From Papaver somniferum (taxonomy: Eukaryota; Streptophyta; Magnoliopsida; Ranunculales; Papaveraceae): 64,000 bases of DNA. Positions 1-12,235 of this stretch are shown in pieces (position 1 is the first letter of the stretch; every line of letters starts with the position of its first letter). The stretch spans positions 78,010,783 to 78,074,782 of the forward strand of contig NC_039359.1 in the NCBI RefSeq assembly GCF_003573695.1, given 5' to 3'. Both the position numbers and the translations under genes were made by a program. The notes under the pieces are model-generated. The model made no database searches. It was not told the origin of the DNA and saw only the letters and a list, made by a program, of their open reading frames with translations.

Positions 1-3000
1 CAATCTTCAGAGAATCAAACACCTCAGGTTTGATAATAAACAAAAGAAAATAAACCAATCAAAAATCTTCATATGATTTAGTACAGTACACTACACACTA
101 GTGACAATGTAAACTTATTGATTATACAAGTGGTTTAGCGTTTAGGTACTTACAGCCAAAGTATCCAAAGACATTGGATTTTCTGTTTTTTTGTCTCATA
201 AACTATTGTTTAAGACATGATGCTTGAACCCCAGTATTTCTGTATTACAGGTTGGTTAGGATCCCGAAATTACTACTTGCATTAGGTACTTTGTTGTTCA
301 TCTATGAACTGTGCAAGGGACACCAGGATTTGAGAACGTAGAGGAAGGATTTTGTCCGAAGCCGGAATCCGTTGACTTGTTCTGAGCCGAACAAATATGC
401 ATTTCGGATTGGGTGTAAACCCAGGTGAGAAGGTTTATGGCATGGTAGGCAATATACCGATGAATACGACTGCATCTCAGCTCGTTAAGTGAATAGGTAA
501 CAACGGAGGCAGAGCTAGTTTATGAGTCTCAGCTCGTTAATTAGCCCAAAAACGCATTATCTAAAGCATCTATATAATTACGAAGATTCTATATCATAAG
601 CGACAATGTTGTTTTCTTACATCGACGGTTCTCTACAGTTTGGACACATAAAAGACGGTACAAATTGATCATAATTCCTAAGTTTCGAGAATTTGGGAGA
701 TTTACATTTTGGTAATATAAAGGACAGTCGGATGAACCCTCCAAATAATATACCACCGTCCTAAGTATTTCGCACGATTCATATATGAAAAACGTAACGC
801 ATGTCTGTAACCAATCCTACCCTTTTCTCTCGCTATTAACCCAACACAACGAACGTTTCGAAAACTGAAATACAGATGAGATGTCAAAATGATTTCTTCC
901 TTCTAGGTTTTCAGTTTTGATCCACTTTCTGCAACCCAAATCTCCTAGCTTTAAGGTTTGATTGATCACTTCTCTTCGAAGGGCACTTCCTTTTGGATGA
1001 ACTCATTTGCCAGGGTTACAATAAGAAATTTATTCATACCACTCCAGTTCCTCCATCTCCATATGCCAAAATTAGGGTTTTTGATTGATCTTCCGTAACG
1101 AAAGTAAAAAACCCTCATTCAATGGTATTAACATCCACCATATTTCTGATTCATCGTATGAGATTTTCTGAAACAAAAATTTGGTATGAAAGAGACATGC
1201 AAATCGGGTTTAGAATACCATTGCTTTTAACAAGTCCCGGATGTTCGGAAGTTGGAGAAGTTCAAGGTTTAATTTTTTGTGGATAGAGAAATGCAAGAAT
1301 ATGACAAAGGGAAACCATGCCAGATTCAAGTCAGGCTCATCCATAAGTGGCATGTAGTTGAGGTCTCCTTTTGTATGGTCTCCTCCATTTTCGTTGGTGG
1401 TAACTCTATTCTATTGTGAGGTCTCCTCCAATCTAGAAACTGAATAGATATCAAGAATATCTTTCAGGTGTCAATTTTCGTTGATTAAAAAATAACTTGA
1501 CGAAAACATCAGAAATAAAACAATTTAGTTCTGCAAATTGTCTATTGCTTCACTTAATTGGATCAATGCCTCATCTTTCGTATTTGAATTTATTTTCTAC
1601 CCTACTTTTTTCCAGGTGCATATAGCCGAGTACAACAAGGTTTGCAGTAAACTTAATGTGATTAGCATAAAGCAAAGTGAAAGGTATGGGCAACTGACAA
1701 TCGTTCCTCGAAAAATATTTAAACATAAAAAGGATAATGTTAACAACGTGGTACAATTTAACATACAAAGGCATCCACAAATCCTCACATTATGCACACA
1801 CAGTTGGCACTAGGAGTTTATAATCAGTAAAACTGCATATGAGTTATAGTACTTTTTTTATGGCCAAAAATGTGAAGGATAGATCTAAAGCTTCGCATAG
1901 GAAGCAAGGACCGGATCTATAAGCTTAGAGATGACCAAAAACAAAGACTTGTGAATATCTAATGGGATAAGCAACCACCAAGTCTTTGTAATAAGTTCTC
2001 TTATAATGAAAACATTAATGGAACGAGAAACTAATTGGGAAAATATAACTCCTGAAACCGTCCATGTTTATTTAATGTCCATGTCCGTGCACGAAAACAT
2101 TTGCAAACCCATATATGACTCATATGAGCATGTTTTTTTCACATTTTCCAGGACCATTAACTCTTTTCAAACACCCATGGAAGTTCATAAAATTCGTTGT
2201 ACTTTGGCATATTTGTTGGTCACAACATTACCAGCCTTTTATTTTTGTTTTGAGTATTATCAGGTCTACAAAATTTGTCGGACTTCTATGGGATTGATGG
2301 GTTTATGATGTATCCAACGAAATGTGATCAGACGAGATAAGGGTTGAATTTGAACTTTAAAGTCTTCCATGACTTGAGTAGTTCACTGAAATATTAATCT
2401 TCAAATGAAAAAACATGGTATTGAATGAATGGAAAGAAACTGTCATGTTGTCATAATCGAAGGGATTTTTCTTTTCCATACAATGTATGTTTTTTGGTTA
2501 TTCAACTTAATTGTGTACACAGTAATTATCATGAATATGATTATGATTTGATTGCATTGACATGTGCAGGGCCCAAAACGTAGTAGACAACAAGGCGAAT
2601 AACCTAAATTTAAATCAACCTTAATGAAAAATTTTAACATCAAGAATTTCACCAATTAAAGATGACATAAGAAGTGGCTGCCTATGGAATGAATCTGTAT
2701 CAGATTAGGTACTGTTACTTTTTGGTAGAAGGGCTCAATCTTTGTGATGTCACTATTGTACATAACTGTAAAATAGATGAATAAAGGAATAACATTTGTG
2801 CTAGACATAAGATTATGAATATAAGTGATTGTGGGGCTAGCTGTAACAGTATATCCAGTTATCGACTACCATTGGCCTTGCATATATTCCAATAAGAAAA
2901 GCGGTGACTAAATATAATCCTCCCTGCATTTTCAACAATGCATTTCTTATTAGTGTGTTTTAGTGTATGATCAAGTTATTATTCTCGGCCTAGGATATCC

Positions 3001-4084
3001 ATCATAGCTAAATACAACACATATATGAAGGTTTGTAGACTGCAAAATAACCTGGGTGGCAAACTGTTAAAAAATAACCGAAGACATTTGGAATCATTTC
3101 AGTGGACTAACTCATGGGTTCAGCTTTGGCATACTAAGTCCTGCAAAATAAAACTAGCTAAAAAAGTATGGTTCATTGTACCATTTGCGATTAGCTAGGC
3201 CTTACGGGGAGGAAGAGTTATGGCAAACAAAAAGATCACATAGAAGGATTTGTTGATCATAATAAAAATCAAGAGACTTACCTAATCCGTATTGCGAATC
3301 GGAAGAAATCAAGTGACAACGATTAATTTTTGGATTGTTTTTGATTGGGCTTAAATGTTTATTGTATGCTTTTGGTGTTTTGTCCCGTCCTTTTATTTCT
3401 TTATTTTTTCGATAAAAGTTAATTTTTTCCAGAAAAGACCGAATTTTCTTTTGAATACCATCATAAGTTAAAAAAAATAAAAAATCCTTCATTAACTCAT
3501 TGTAAACTCGGACTGATCTCATCTCGCTCTTTGCATTAGAAATAAGACATGAAATACTGTGGCAGTGGAGTGCCAAACATTCTGATGGATGGTGGGCAGA
3601 ACTGTTTTGAGAAATTATCCAAGTGGAGCAAGTCAGGTCTCCCCTTCCAACCAACCTTCCGAAGTCTACCTTTTGGTGCAACGAAAAATTAAACATGACA
3701 TGACAATTGCTGGTGGACAAAAAATCTAATTAAGAGAATCGTTACTTTGTTGTGATCGGTTTTTGTGTTCGAGTTAAGTGCAGGCAACCAAACTACTTGG
3801 TTTCTTTTGATAGTACTCACAAAAGAAACCGTGCAGCTTAGGCTTCATCTCCGTTTCGTCAGCAATTACGATGTATTTGGAGCAACCGTGCCACGAAAAT
3901 TATATCAACCATTAACGGATAGAGAACTGAAGATCTCATATTTCAAATATGTTACAAAAAAGAAATAATTATGTGATGTACCGATGTTACAAAAAAAAAA
4001 AAAGATTACATGATAAACGTTATGGGACAAGCATCAAATACATTGAGGAATCATTATTTGCCAACAACAAAAACATACCAAATT

Positions 4085-4115
4085 CCGTGCCGTTATGACA
4101 CGGGTCATATCCTAG
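4085..4115 (+). mobile_element. Helitron-like 3' terminus
   Basis: A short GC hairpin (ccgtg ... cacgg) is followed about 10 bases later by CTAG, and the next host base is T. Plant Helitrons end with a hairpin just upstream of CTRR and insert between A and T, so this fits a 3' end. The 5' end (expected to begin with TC) was not located, and no Rep/helicase reading frame is present, so any element is non-autonomous. Confidence 0.6.
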
Positions 4116-4666
4116 TCATTCTACCAAAAACAAATGGTTTTTGGACCATCTGACGGCTGTAAACGAGTGTTTTCAGACGATCGACGACTCACACCGTTGT
4201 GAAACTACAAAAGACAAATCGTGGCTTATAATGCCTCCCTATTTTACGCTCTGATTTAACGTCCCAGATGGGGTTACTTACTTGATTTCATTCTCTCTTC
4301 GATTTTTGACATTACTTTCCATTGATTGTTCATGACTTCATGCGTTACGAAAAGAAGAAGCTCCCCATTAACAGCTCACTAATTTATGTTCGACTACATA
4401 AATCTCAAAAGAAGCTATCTTCCAGAGGTTCTCACTATGTTTCTAAACTACTGTAAACGTTTTTCTTTTTTTTTTCCTTAATTTTTCGTTTGATTTAGTT
4501 TGCAAAGGTTTTTTTTTCCCTCATCTTCACTGATTTTTTTTACAATTTTACTGTCGAAATTTAACCAGTTTGTGAAAATTTGTAGTGATTGATGGTTGAT
4601 CTTGGTTGCAGAACATGGAGACGCAGTACATCCACATTTGGTGACATTAGCGAATTTTTCTTTACA

Positions 4667-5420
4667 TGATCTATTCTTTATATATGTTCTTGGTATCCTT
4701 GATAATGTACACAAGTTAGCATTAATGATTTTTTCTTCGTATGATCTATTCCTTATATTGGTTCTTGGTATCCCCTGATAGTTTACAACTGTGAGTAATG
4801 TGCTGAAATTGAGGAAGTTGAAGTAGAGATTAAGGTACAATTATCCAACTTCCGTATTTTTTTTAATGATTCTTGGTCTATTTTAATTTAGGAGTATGTC
4901 TTTAAATTGAAATTTCAGGACTACATGAATCTGTTTATGTAGAATAATCTATGTGAGTAAGTTGCACACCAACAGTTTGACAGTACATCCCAATGACCGA
5001 TGTTCTAACTCTAGATTTCCATGAGCTTGCTATGAATTTTCCTCTAACTTGGTTCAGGTTTCATACCTTATCTGATTCCGAAAGAATCTTTATATATTTT
5101 GCTCGGTGATAAATTTTATACAATTCTATTTTGATATGGGATTAATATCCTCTGTTTTATTTGTGAGTTTCAGTTTCAAATTGGGTGTATCATTCTTCAT
5201 GTTCATATGCATACCGATGTATTTAACTAATAAAACTGTATGAAATTAGAATCTTTAGCGTATAAGGTTCGCTATAAGATGCAGACTCTTTGTATGATCT
5301 ATTCCTTATATTGGTTCTTGGTATCCCCTGATAATGTACACAAGGTAGCATTAATGATTTTTTCTTCGTATGATCTATTCATACGATCATTAGTGTACAC
5401 AAGGTAGCATTAGTGATTCC
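4667..5420. repeat. Dispersed short direct repeats
   Basis: A block reading roughly tgatctattccttata-ttggttcttggtatcc followed by a tgtacacaaggtagcatta-type block recurs near 4667, 4742 and 5296, with a partial extra copy near 5370-5420. Copies differ by a few substitutions and one small deletion. This is seen directly. The origin (tandem duplication later broken up) is inference. No coding function is apparent. Confidence 0.6.
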
Positions 5421-6922
5421 ACCGGGAGGCTTGAAACAACTTAAAGGTAATCATCCAATTTTACTTTTATGTTAAGTTGAATTTGCAATTTATAACATTA
5501 GCATAAACATTCACCGATCGCTATCCCCTAGACCATTTGGTTGTGGAATAATTAAAAGAATGTTTTTAATTTTATTTTCTTGGTGTTGTCTCTATTCTCA
5601 CCAGATATAACTTGCTTTTGGTATACAACTTTAATTGATTGGATTTACAATTGTGCACTGTAAGATATAGTTATGCTAAAATCTTGGTAATGTGATCTTA
5701 CTACCATTAGCTATAATTTCTTTTCCTTTTCAACTTCTCTGCTGACTATTTCTTGGTCAAGTATTCCACTTTGTCATACATATGAGAAATTTGAAATTCT
5801 GACCTAAGAGTTGTTATGTATTTATTTGATCAAAGTGATCTAGGCAACTAAGGCTACATTTTTGCAACATTTTAGAATTCCACAGGCCTTTGAAAAAGAT
5901 GTCTTCCCTTGGAGCAAGGGAGAACTCCAACTGATCAACTTTTAGGACGCAGCTTAGGAAAATTAAGGCAATAATATTGAGAGAAACAACTGGTGGTGGT
6001 GAAGGTGGACCTGGTGAATAATGGTGACAAGAAGAGGCGTATCTTTACTCCAAAAATTATTTTTTTGATTAAAATCACCTCGCGTCACTCCATACCGCCC
6101 ACTGTTACAGAGGAAAGGCTTCTCAATAGCTAGAGTAAGAGGATTTTGAAAAGATAAACATTCAAGGCTAGGCCAAACAAAAAAGTCAGTCTACTTTTGT
6201 CAGTTTATGATGCCAAAAGCTGAAATTGATCAGACATAGTAATTTTTTTTTGTATTAAAGAGTTTTTCTTACCCGATCATATGTAAAAATGTAAAGTTTT
6301 TGTTTGCTTACAACTTTCATTGAACTCAGAAGATCATCATAATGCACATCTATTTTAGCAGATCAGGACACCAAAACCCACACAGAGAATAATATTTTCC
6401 TTAAAATATCTGCTAAGTGCTTCAAAAGTTTTACTAATAAATCATTGATTATCATTTCAGAAAAGGAGAAAAAGTTTGTGGATGAAATTTTTGCTGAAGC
6501 AGTATGAAGAAGGAAGAGCAAGGATTATTAAGGCTACTCCATACCCGTATATCACATACTACCCAATGTTGAAGAATCCGCTAAACAGACTGTAATGTGT
6601 TTGCTGAAGCGAATAACAATAATTGTATACTTACTGTTGGCACTCAAATATTGGAATTATTGCACATGTTTCAATCCGGGGTCGAGGGATAACATCTAGA
6701 GGAAGAATGCAACTAAAATTCCTTTCTGTCCAGTAGATTTCACAGCGTCTTGATACATCGCATTGTCATGGGCACCTATCTGAAAATGCAGTACGTTTTT
6801 ATATTTATTTTCAAACTGAGCGCATTGCATTGTTTTATATTCGGTCATCTGGGTCATTTTGTTTTTAAATTTAATGATCATATTATTTACTTTGTGCAAA
6901 AAGATTCAGACCAGTTGGAGTT

Positions 6923-6957
6923 GTTTCTAGGGAAGTATTATTAACTTCCCTGGAAAC
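6923..6957. repeat. Inverted repeat capable of forming a hairpin
   Basis: Two 14-base arms (starting gtttctagggaagt and ending with its near-exact complement, one mismatch) flank a 7-base attatta loop. Parts of the arms and the word tttgtgcaaaaag recur downstream to about 7080, so the hairpin belongs to a small rearranged repeat cluster. No terminator or RNA gene role can be assigned. Confidence 0.55.
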
Positions 6958-7997
6958 ATATTATTAACTTTGTGCAAAAAGTATTATTAACTTCCCTAGA
7001 AACATATTTTGTATAAAGTTAATAAAAATGATCACATTATTAACTTTGTGCAAAAAGATTAGAATTTACTAGGGAAGTATTATCAAAAAAACTTAAACTT
7101 ATATAGTGCTAGCTCACAACTGATTTGTATTCTAATATAAACTCCATGCAGCTTTAACCAGTAGAGCTTTGTTGCTTTAAATTTCTAAAGTCTACATTTC
7201 CAACTGATTGCAAGGCCTCGACTAAGATATTCAAATTAGGAAATTTCATATACCTTCTTCTTTGATGTTCTTTTTTCTAATTAAAGTTAATTACCTTGAC
7301 TTATTTGTTTATTCCTAGCTAATTTGCTGCCTTCTTTCCAGTTTGATGGTTTTATAGAATACCATCAACGTTAGCTGGCATCAACATTGGAGCTCAAGCT
7401 AGCTCAAGTTAGCTCAAGTTAGCAGCAATCAATACTCTTTATTATTTATGAGTTATTGATACAGTTAAGAGGTGAGAAGGTGGAGTTCGAGGGCATCTTA
7501 TGGGGGAAAGTCTGGATCTGAAATTTGCAAGGAATGACATGATGTTTGCAGATTCATCTTTCTCATCATTTCTCACCGAAGGAAGCCGTAGAATTCGATG
7601 TTTTACATTTTCTATATGTTTTAAAACCGATGCAGATTGATATGAAAAAAGAATTCCCCGATGCAGATTGATATGAAAATGACCGAATGTTTTCATATCA
7701 AAACGTTTTAAAAAGGTTTTGAAGTTTTTTTTTGCTAATAAAACGACCGCACGTTTTAAACGATGAGTCGATGAACGAATTGAGATTGTAATATAGAAAA
7801 GTACGGTGGAGAGGTTTTGCGTTATTTTTACTCAAATTAGAAATTTCTAGGTTATTTCAATTAATTACACTTTTTTTGGTGCCAATCCTACATTCATCCG
7901 TTGGTACTAGGGAATTAAACTCTTTGAACTTTTTGATGCCATAGTACATTTTTACCTGAAATCTAAAAGTATATAACTACCCCAAATCAATTTAAAG

Positions 7998-8029
7998 CCC
8001 GGGCCATTACGACACGGGTCATATTGTAG
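7998..8029 (+). mobile_element. Helitron-like 3' terminus, degenerate
   Basis: It is closely related to the neighbouring terminus about 108 bp downstream: cccg arm, short loop, cacggg, then a catatt spacer. It ends GTAG rather than CTAG before a T, so the canonical CTRR is mutated, and the hairpin arm is also weakened. Similarity to the other two termini in this window supports the same family. Confidence 0.5.
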
Positions 8030-8105
8030 TCTAAAGACAATAACGAAAATAGAAAAAAGAAACAATTAAAAAAAACTCAGAAGCCCTTCTCCTAAAATAT
8101 CAAAG

Positions 8106-8137
8106 CCCGGACCGTTACCGCACGGGTCATATTCTAG
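8106..8137 (+). mobile_element. Helitron-like 3' terminus
   Basis: A cccg ... cggg hairpin is followed by tcatatt and a terminal CTAG, with T as the next base, which is the canonical Helitron 3' structure. It lies about 108 bp after the degenerate copy. Either one element is inserted into another's end or one element carries a duplicated terminus. No coding capacity is seen upstream. Confidence 0.6.
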
Positions 8138-8380
8138 TGATAAGAAAATGAACAAATCCATGTGAAAACCATTTCGTAAATGCAACATTTTGTGCTAATA
8201 AAACTCATGGATAGACAACATCAATTGTTGGGCCTGAACTATGAACCAAGTTGGCAGATTACGTTTTACCCGCATCAGATTTAGGAGAAGCCTATTTCAA
8301 ATTTCAATGACAGGTACCTAAGTCTAACATGTGAACTGCCATTTGGACTTTCCTATATAAGGACCGTCAGATTTCAAACT

Positions 8381-9734
8381 CCACTACCAAAAACTCTTGA
8401 CGAAGCAACAAGATAACGACGGTAGAAAGACTGCTCTGAAAGGAGTTGCAAACTGAAGCACAATGACGGAGTGCCTAGCGACAATTGTCTCAAAAACCGA
8501 GACTAGAAAGGACCACAGCTGCACTTTTAGGGATCGAATTACTACAAGTAGCAAAAGAACTGGATTTGGTGGACCAGAAAGTTGCTGCACTGATCTTGAA
8601 GAAGCATCAGATTGACAAACTCAATAAAAACCTCCTCACCAGATTCTTTCAGAAACTTCTCCACCGGATTGCCGCTAAACTTGTTAGTCGATAGGGTCTC
8701 AAAATGTCCTTTAAGACCACGACTTTTATGATCTTCTTATCCTCAATGCCACTACATACTGCACATCAAAGTTGCGGATTTAATGCTGAACCAGTGCACT
8801 TTCTGTTAATTGCACCAACGAAGTGGTCTCGCAGATGTCCTTCTGTTTTCTGTACACATCACATTGCTGCAAAATACAACACCCACTGAGGCTGGCGATG
8901 TCAACATAGTGGCTTGCTAAAGCAAGCAAAAGATGCTTATTCTCTTCGTTTGAGAAAGTCTTCAAGTGATGTTGAGTCACATGGTGACCATTTGAGCCCT
9001 TATTCAACTTAACAGTACCTTCGTTTAGCACACTTATAAGTCCATGTTGTCCTGCTGTTAAGCTTTCCAACACTTTCAACATTTCCTTCAGTACAGTTCA
9101 AGAACATCTTCTGTACAAGATAACTTCCAAGAGGGTCAAAAAGAAGTAGGCAATACAGAAATATTCAATTGAATATCATGATAACATCCATTTTCCAATC
9201 CCGCCTGGTGTAGTCCTACGCCCAAGTTGATCTTCAGCTATATCTACTAACAAACACCAATTCTGCGGATTCTTATACCCACATCTGATGAAGGAACAAT
9301 AAAAAACACAATACTATCTTTTCTTTCTTCAAACACTAACAATGACTGCTGCTGCTTCAATATCAGTTAACGCTACAGGTCAGAGACTACTCCAGCTATA
9401 ATGCCTTCAGCTTGTAACATTAAGGCCTAGTGAAAGTAATGAACCACACTGCATATACAACATTTACCACACTTGGACTACCGCCTTCACTACATGGAAC
9501 TCACATCAGAAACTAATCTGGCTATAATGCCTTCAGCTGGTAACAATTACAGCTTGGTGAAGGTAATGAACCACACTGCGTATGCAGCACTTACCAGACT
9601 TAGACTACCATCTGCATTGACTTGCAAGCACTACAAGAACAACTTCTATTAGCACTGCATTGACTTGTAAACAATTTTCATGTGAATTACGAGTTTACTT
9701 TCATATGTACGCAACTCAGAGTACACAAACTAAC
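8381..9734. other. Unassigned region downstream of the B3 gene
   Basis: Several 60-100 codon open frames exist on both strands (for example 8485-8694 plus and 8780-9082 minus), but none shows a recognisable domain or convincing splice context. Some of this may be 3' exons or untranslated sequence of the minus-strand B3 gene, whose last recognised exon ends in a good splice donor at 9734. The direct repeat at 9382-9611 lies inside. Confidence 0.4.
9382..9611. repeat. Imperfect direct repeat, about 102 bp, two copies
   Basis: Copies begin near 9382 and 9508 with agagactac / agaaactaa and both end at a ggactacc / agactacc motif, with a spacer of about 25 bp. They share blocks such as ctataatgccttcagct and taatgaaccacactgc. 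Divergence of roughly 15 percent by eye indicates an old duplication. Confidence 0.6.
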
Positions 9735-10205
9735 CTGAAGCTTCGATGTAATAATCACCTGTATCGTTGTCGTGGAAGAATGAGTAGTCGACCTCTTCAC
9801 CACTCATTTGGCATATACGAACATTAAAATGAGAAATTCCTTCGTACTTAAGCACCAAAAATGTTCCTGAAGTTGTGGAGTAACTTTCAAATAGTTCGCT
9901 TAAACCCTGCTTAAAATAAACACCACCATCATCAGAGTTTGAGTCTCTTTTAATTTCAACAAACCACTCAATTCCACCGGGAACAATAAAACCGCATGCA
10001 AATCATCTCCATATTCCGTTACAAACCCTTGAGGGATCCTCTACATTCAAACAAAAGGGTTAGTTAGTAATGATAGTAACACGATATTGATTTATGTTCT
10101 TAAAGGAGATAAAATTCAATTCTCAGTAATGTAAGTCACACTTACTATCTTTTCCTGTTGAACTTGGTAGTTGTTGATGATTTGGATGAAACTAGGTCCT
10201 CCCAT
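9735..10205 (-). CDS. B3 DNA-binding domain protein (REM-like), with an apparent 1-bp deletion
   Basis: Two exons are visible on the minus strand. The first (10205-10146) begins at an ATG and encodes MGGPSFIQIINNYQVQQEKI, the typical start of a plant B3 domain. It ends at a GTAAGT donor. After a TAG acceptor the second exon (10040-9735) gives RIPQGFVTEYGDD, then, after a one-base frame change near 10000, GFIVPGGIEWFVEIK and further on FLVLKYEG and FNVRIC, all classical B3 landmarks. It ends with a CAG/GTTAGT donor, so further exons should exist downstream but are not recognised. An upstream exon (about 10333-10420) with a GTAGGT donor encodes an out-of-frame leader ORF starting MFTARMKSS that stops just before the B3 ATG. 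B3 proteins are nuclear transcription factors. The frameshift could be a true lesion or a sequence error. Confidence 0.7.
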
Positions 10206-11600
10206 TTATTTATTTTTGTTATCATTGCTATAGTCGCGAATAATTGACTGCAAAAGATGCAGAATTAAAATTACAGACAAGCTGAGCAACTGAATCAAAT
10301 ACATTAAGCATAACCAAATGAAAATAAAATACCTACCAGAGCAACAATCTCCTCAAACTCAATTGGTTCATCACCCTTATCTTTCGAACTCTTCATTCTA
10401 GCAGTAAACATCTTGACTAGTCTGGAGACAACAAATTCAACATAAGTACAGAATGACATGGGAGATAAGCTAATATTCTTAAGCTCACAAACAAAATGAA
10501 TTCAAAGCAATTTTGCTTGATGAACTCAACAATTACACAACATCAAAAAATCATTCACATATTACAGACATAACAGCTTAAAATCATTAATAGAGTGCTT
10601 ACATAAAAGAACCCATCATTCATACACAACCTAATCACAGATTATTGAGCAATATTCCATCAAATTAAACATTCTCAGCTTCATAATAACTTGAATTGAA
10701 AGAAAGCCATCATCAGATAGAATTTCTATTAACCATTAAAACAGTAATCAACCCCTAATTTCGAATGCAACGGACACAGACACTTCATCAGTAAGGGTTT
10801 TATGATTTTGAACCCAACTTCAAAATAACCAAAATTAGAAAACAAAGAAAACATGAAATCATATGGATCAGGGTTCATAATTCTTACATTTTTCACGAAT
10901 CTTCACTGTCTTCATTAAAATGATGAAGAAACAATTTGCTTCTTTGTTTCCTCCTGCTCTCCAAATATGAAGATAAATTCAATTTCGAGTAAAGTGAGAA
11001 CGTGGCTTTTCCCTGAGTCGGGCCCTGGGTTGCACACACGCGGACGAGATAAAATTTTCAAAAAAAACTAGGACGCATACACGTATATACATATTTTATT
11101 TATATATTATTTATATATGTAATCATGTATTTATACAATAAAGTCAAGTATTTCGATCTTAAAAATTAGAATATGATGCTACATGTGTATAAATTTCAAG
11201 AGAAAAGAAGATATCGTTTGTTTATACATGCTGAAGGTCAAACAATCAGTCACTATTAAACATATCGCACAATCAAAATGCATTCTTAGAACAACACATG
11301 CCCAACCAAGGGTATACGTGATGTCATTTCCAATTACAAAACCCTAATAAAGACCTAAATTATTGATCTAGATGTTTGTGTTTCTTCATTTGGTTAATAA
11401 TGGTAAAAATAAAGTAAGAAGTTTAAATGAAAATGAAAAAAAAATGCGTCGGACACGTGTCATCGGTGCGTCCAAACCAGACGCACGCAGGACGCGCAAA
11501 TTGGTGCGTCAGACACGCGTCGGTTCAAGAAATGGAGCATCCGTGCATCCCAGTTCGGGCCTTGTGCGTCGCACACTCTGGACAGGCTCTGCGGACAATT
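10206..11600. other. Divergent upstream region between the B3 gene and the Spinster-like gene
   Basis: The minus side holds the probable 5' untranslated exons of the B3 gene: an exon near 10333-10420 and a leader around 10890-10990 with a GTAAGA donor. The stretch from about 11040 to 11400 is AT-rich with no gene. From 11440 to 11600 a GC-richer patch is full of gcgtc/gacgc words. No additional gene is supported. Confidence 0.45.
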
Positions 11601-11601
11601 G

Positions 11602-11696
11602 CTATTCCAAAGCGTATCTGGTTTTCTATTGCCACTCGGCCACCCCATTTCTATTCCAAAGCGTATCTGGTTTTCTATTCCCACTCGGTCACCCCT
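11602..11696. repeat. Tandem 49-bp duplication in the Spinster promoter
   Basis: Two adjacent copies begin ctattccaaagcgtatctgg, the second at 11651. They differ at only two or three positions. The pair sits just upstream of a TATA box and so lies within the presumed promoter of the Spinster-like gene. Confidence 0.8.
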
Positions 11697-11705
11697 ATTG
11701 ATGCC

Positions 11706-11713
11706 TATAAAAA
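11706..11713 (+). promoter_or_regulatory. TATA box of the Spinster-like gene
   Basis: TATAAAAA lies 113 bp upstream of the ATG at 11819, a plausible distance for a plant gene with an 80-bp leader. A genuine promoter argues that this copy was once an expressed gene rather than a dead-on-arrival retrocopy. Confidence 0.5.
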
Positions 11714-11818
11714 GAAGACGCATTCAGCGTTTTAGTTTGTGTTATCTATCACAGGAAGAGAGGAGCAATCAGTACAGGAAGGGATTATTCTAGTTCTAGT
11801 GGAGGAGAAGATTATTCG

Positions 11819-11993
11819 ATGGCAGAACCTGCTGCTGGCTCAGAGGAATCTGAAAGTATTTCTGTAGTGGTTGTATCCGAAAATACAGAATCAACATTAG
11901 GTAGCACCAATTCAGGTAAAGAAGATTCATCTCCGAAGAACAAAACAACTTGGTGCTCATCAAAAGTGTTGCTTTTGATTTTTTGTTTGATGA
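11819..11993 (+). pseudogene. Spinster-like MFS transporter, 5' fragment
   Basis: This is the N-terminal 58 codons of a probable sphingolipid transporter Spinster homolog. It starts MAEPAAGSEESE, has an acidic Ser-rich cytosolic tail, and reaches the start of transmembrane helix 1 with KVLLLIFCLM. It is cut there: the last five bases GATGA are repeated at 25178-25182, where the protein resumes as NLLNYVDRG, the conserved Spinster helix-1 motif. Read directly into the insertion, the frame ends a few codons later. Spinster proteins are 12-TM major facilitator superfamily transporters proposed to export sphingolipids or lysophospholipids. The assignment rests on the junction with the downstream fragment. 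The N-terminal tail alone would not be recognisable. Confidence 0.85.
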
Positions 11994-12235
11994 TGTGGTT
12001 TTTAGTTTAGGGTTAAAATCGTAAAACCTTAGTCAAACAGTGACGTCACACTTGAATAGCACATTTATCAAATCATTCAACATGTATGCGTAAAATTACC
12101 GGGGTACCTTTTTTTTTATGCAAATACCATGCTCCACGGCAGAGCCCTCGGTACTGACTGGCATCATCTCTACACATGCCAGCTGCGCATGCTATCCAAA
12201 CGTGCCAATCACACGTGCCACATATTTTAAACTAG
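11994..12235 (+). other. Unique left terminus of the array
   Basis: It starts TGTGG immediately after the GATGA target duplication and runs to the first 70-bp repeat. It contains no segment I can match to the array's LTR. It holds a poly-T tract and a gtgacgtcac palindrome near 12041. It may be a remnant of a different LTR or a filler left by rearrangement of the original 5' LTR. Confidence 0.5.

Larger units (their letters stand above)
1..8380. other. AT-rich intergenic region without a recognisable gene
   Basis: No reading frame longer than about 170 codons occurs. The longest (3202-3720, minus) opens on a non-ATG codon and shows no domain I recognise. The region contains poly-A/T tracts, short local repeats, a near-perfect hairpin and three Helitron-like 3' termini, all listed separately. 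A motif of about 14 bp, tctcagctcgttaa, occurs twice near 475 and 530. A microsatellite-like run of tagctcaagt units lies near 7390. Two copies of a 22-bp motif (cgatgcagattgatatgaaa and flanks) lie near 7627 and 7660. This looks like decayed transposon and intergenic DNA. Confidence 0.6.

Noticed and set aside
3202..3720. 172-codon minus-strand frame
   Set aside because: It starts at a TTG, has no recognisable domain and lies in AT-rich intergenic DNA.
4478..4840. 120-codon minus-strand frame
   Set aside because: It overlaps locally duplicated non-coding repeats and encodes a repeated peptide as a by-product.
8780..9082. 100-codon minus-strand frame downstream of the B3 gene
   Set aside because: No domain and no convincing splice acceptor connecting it to the B3 exons. 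It could be untranslated sequence.
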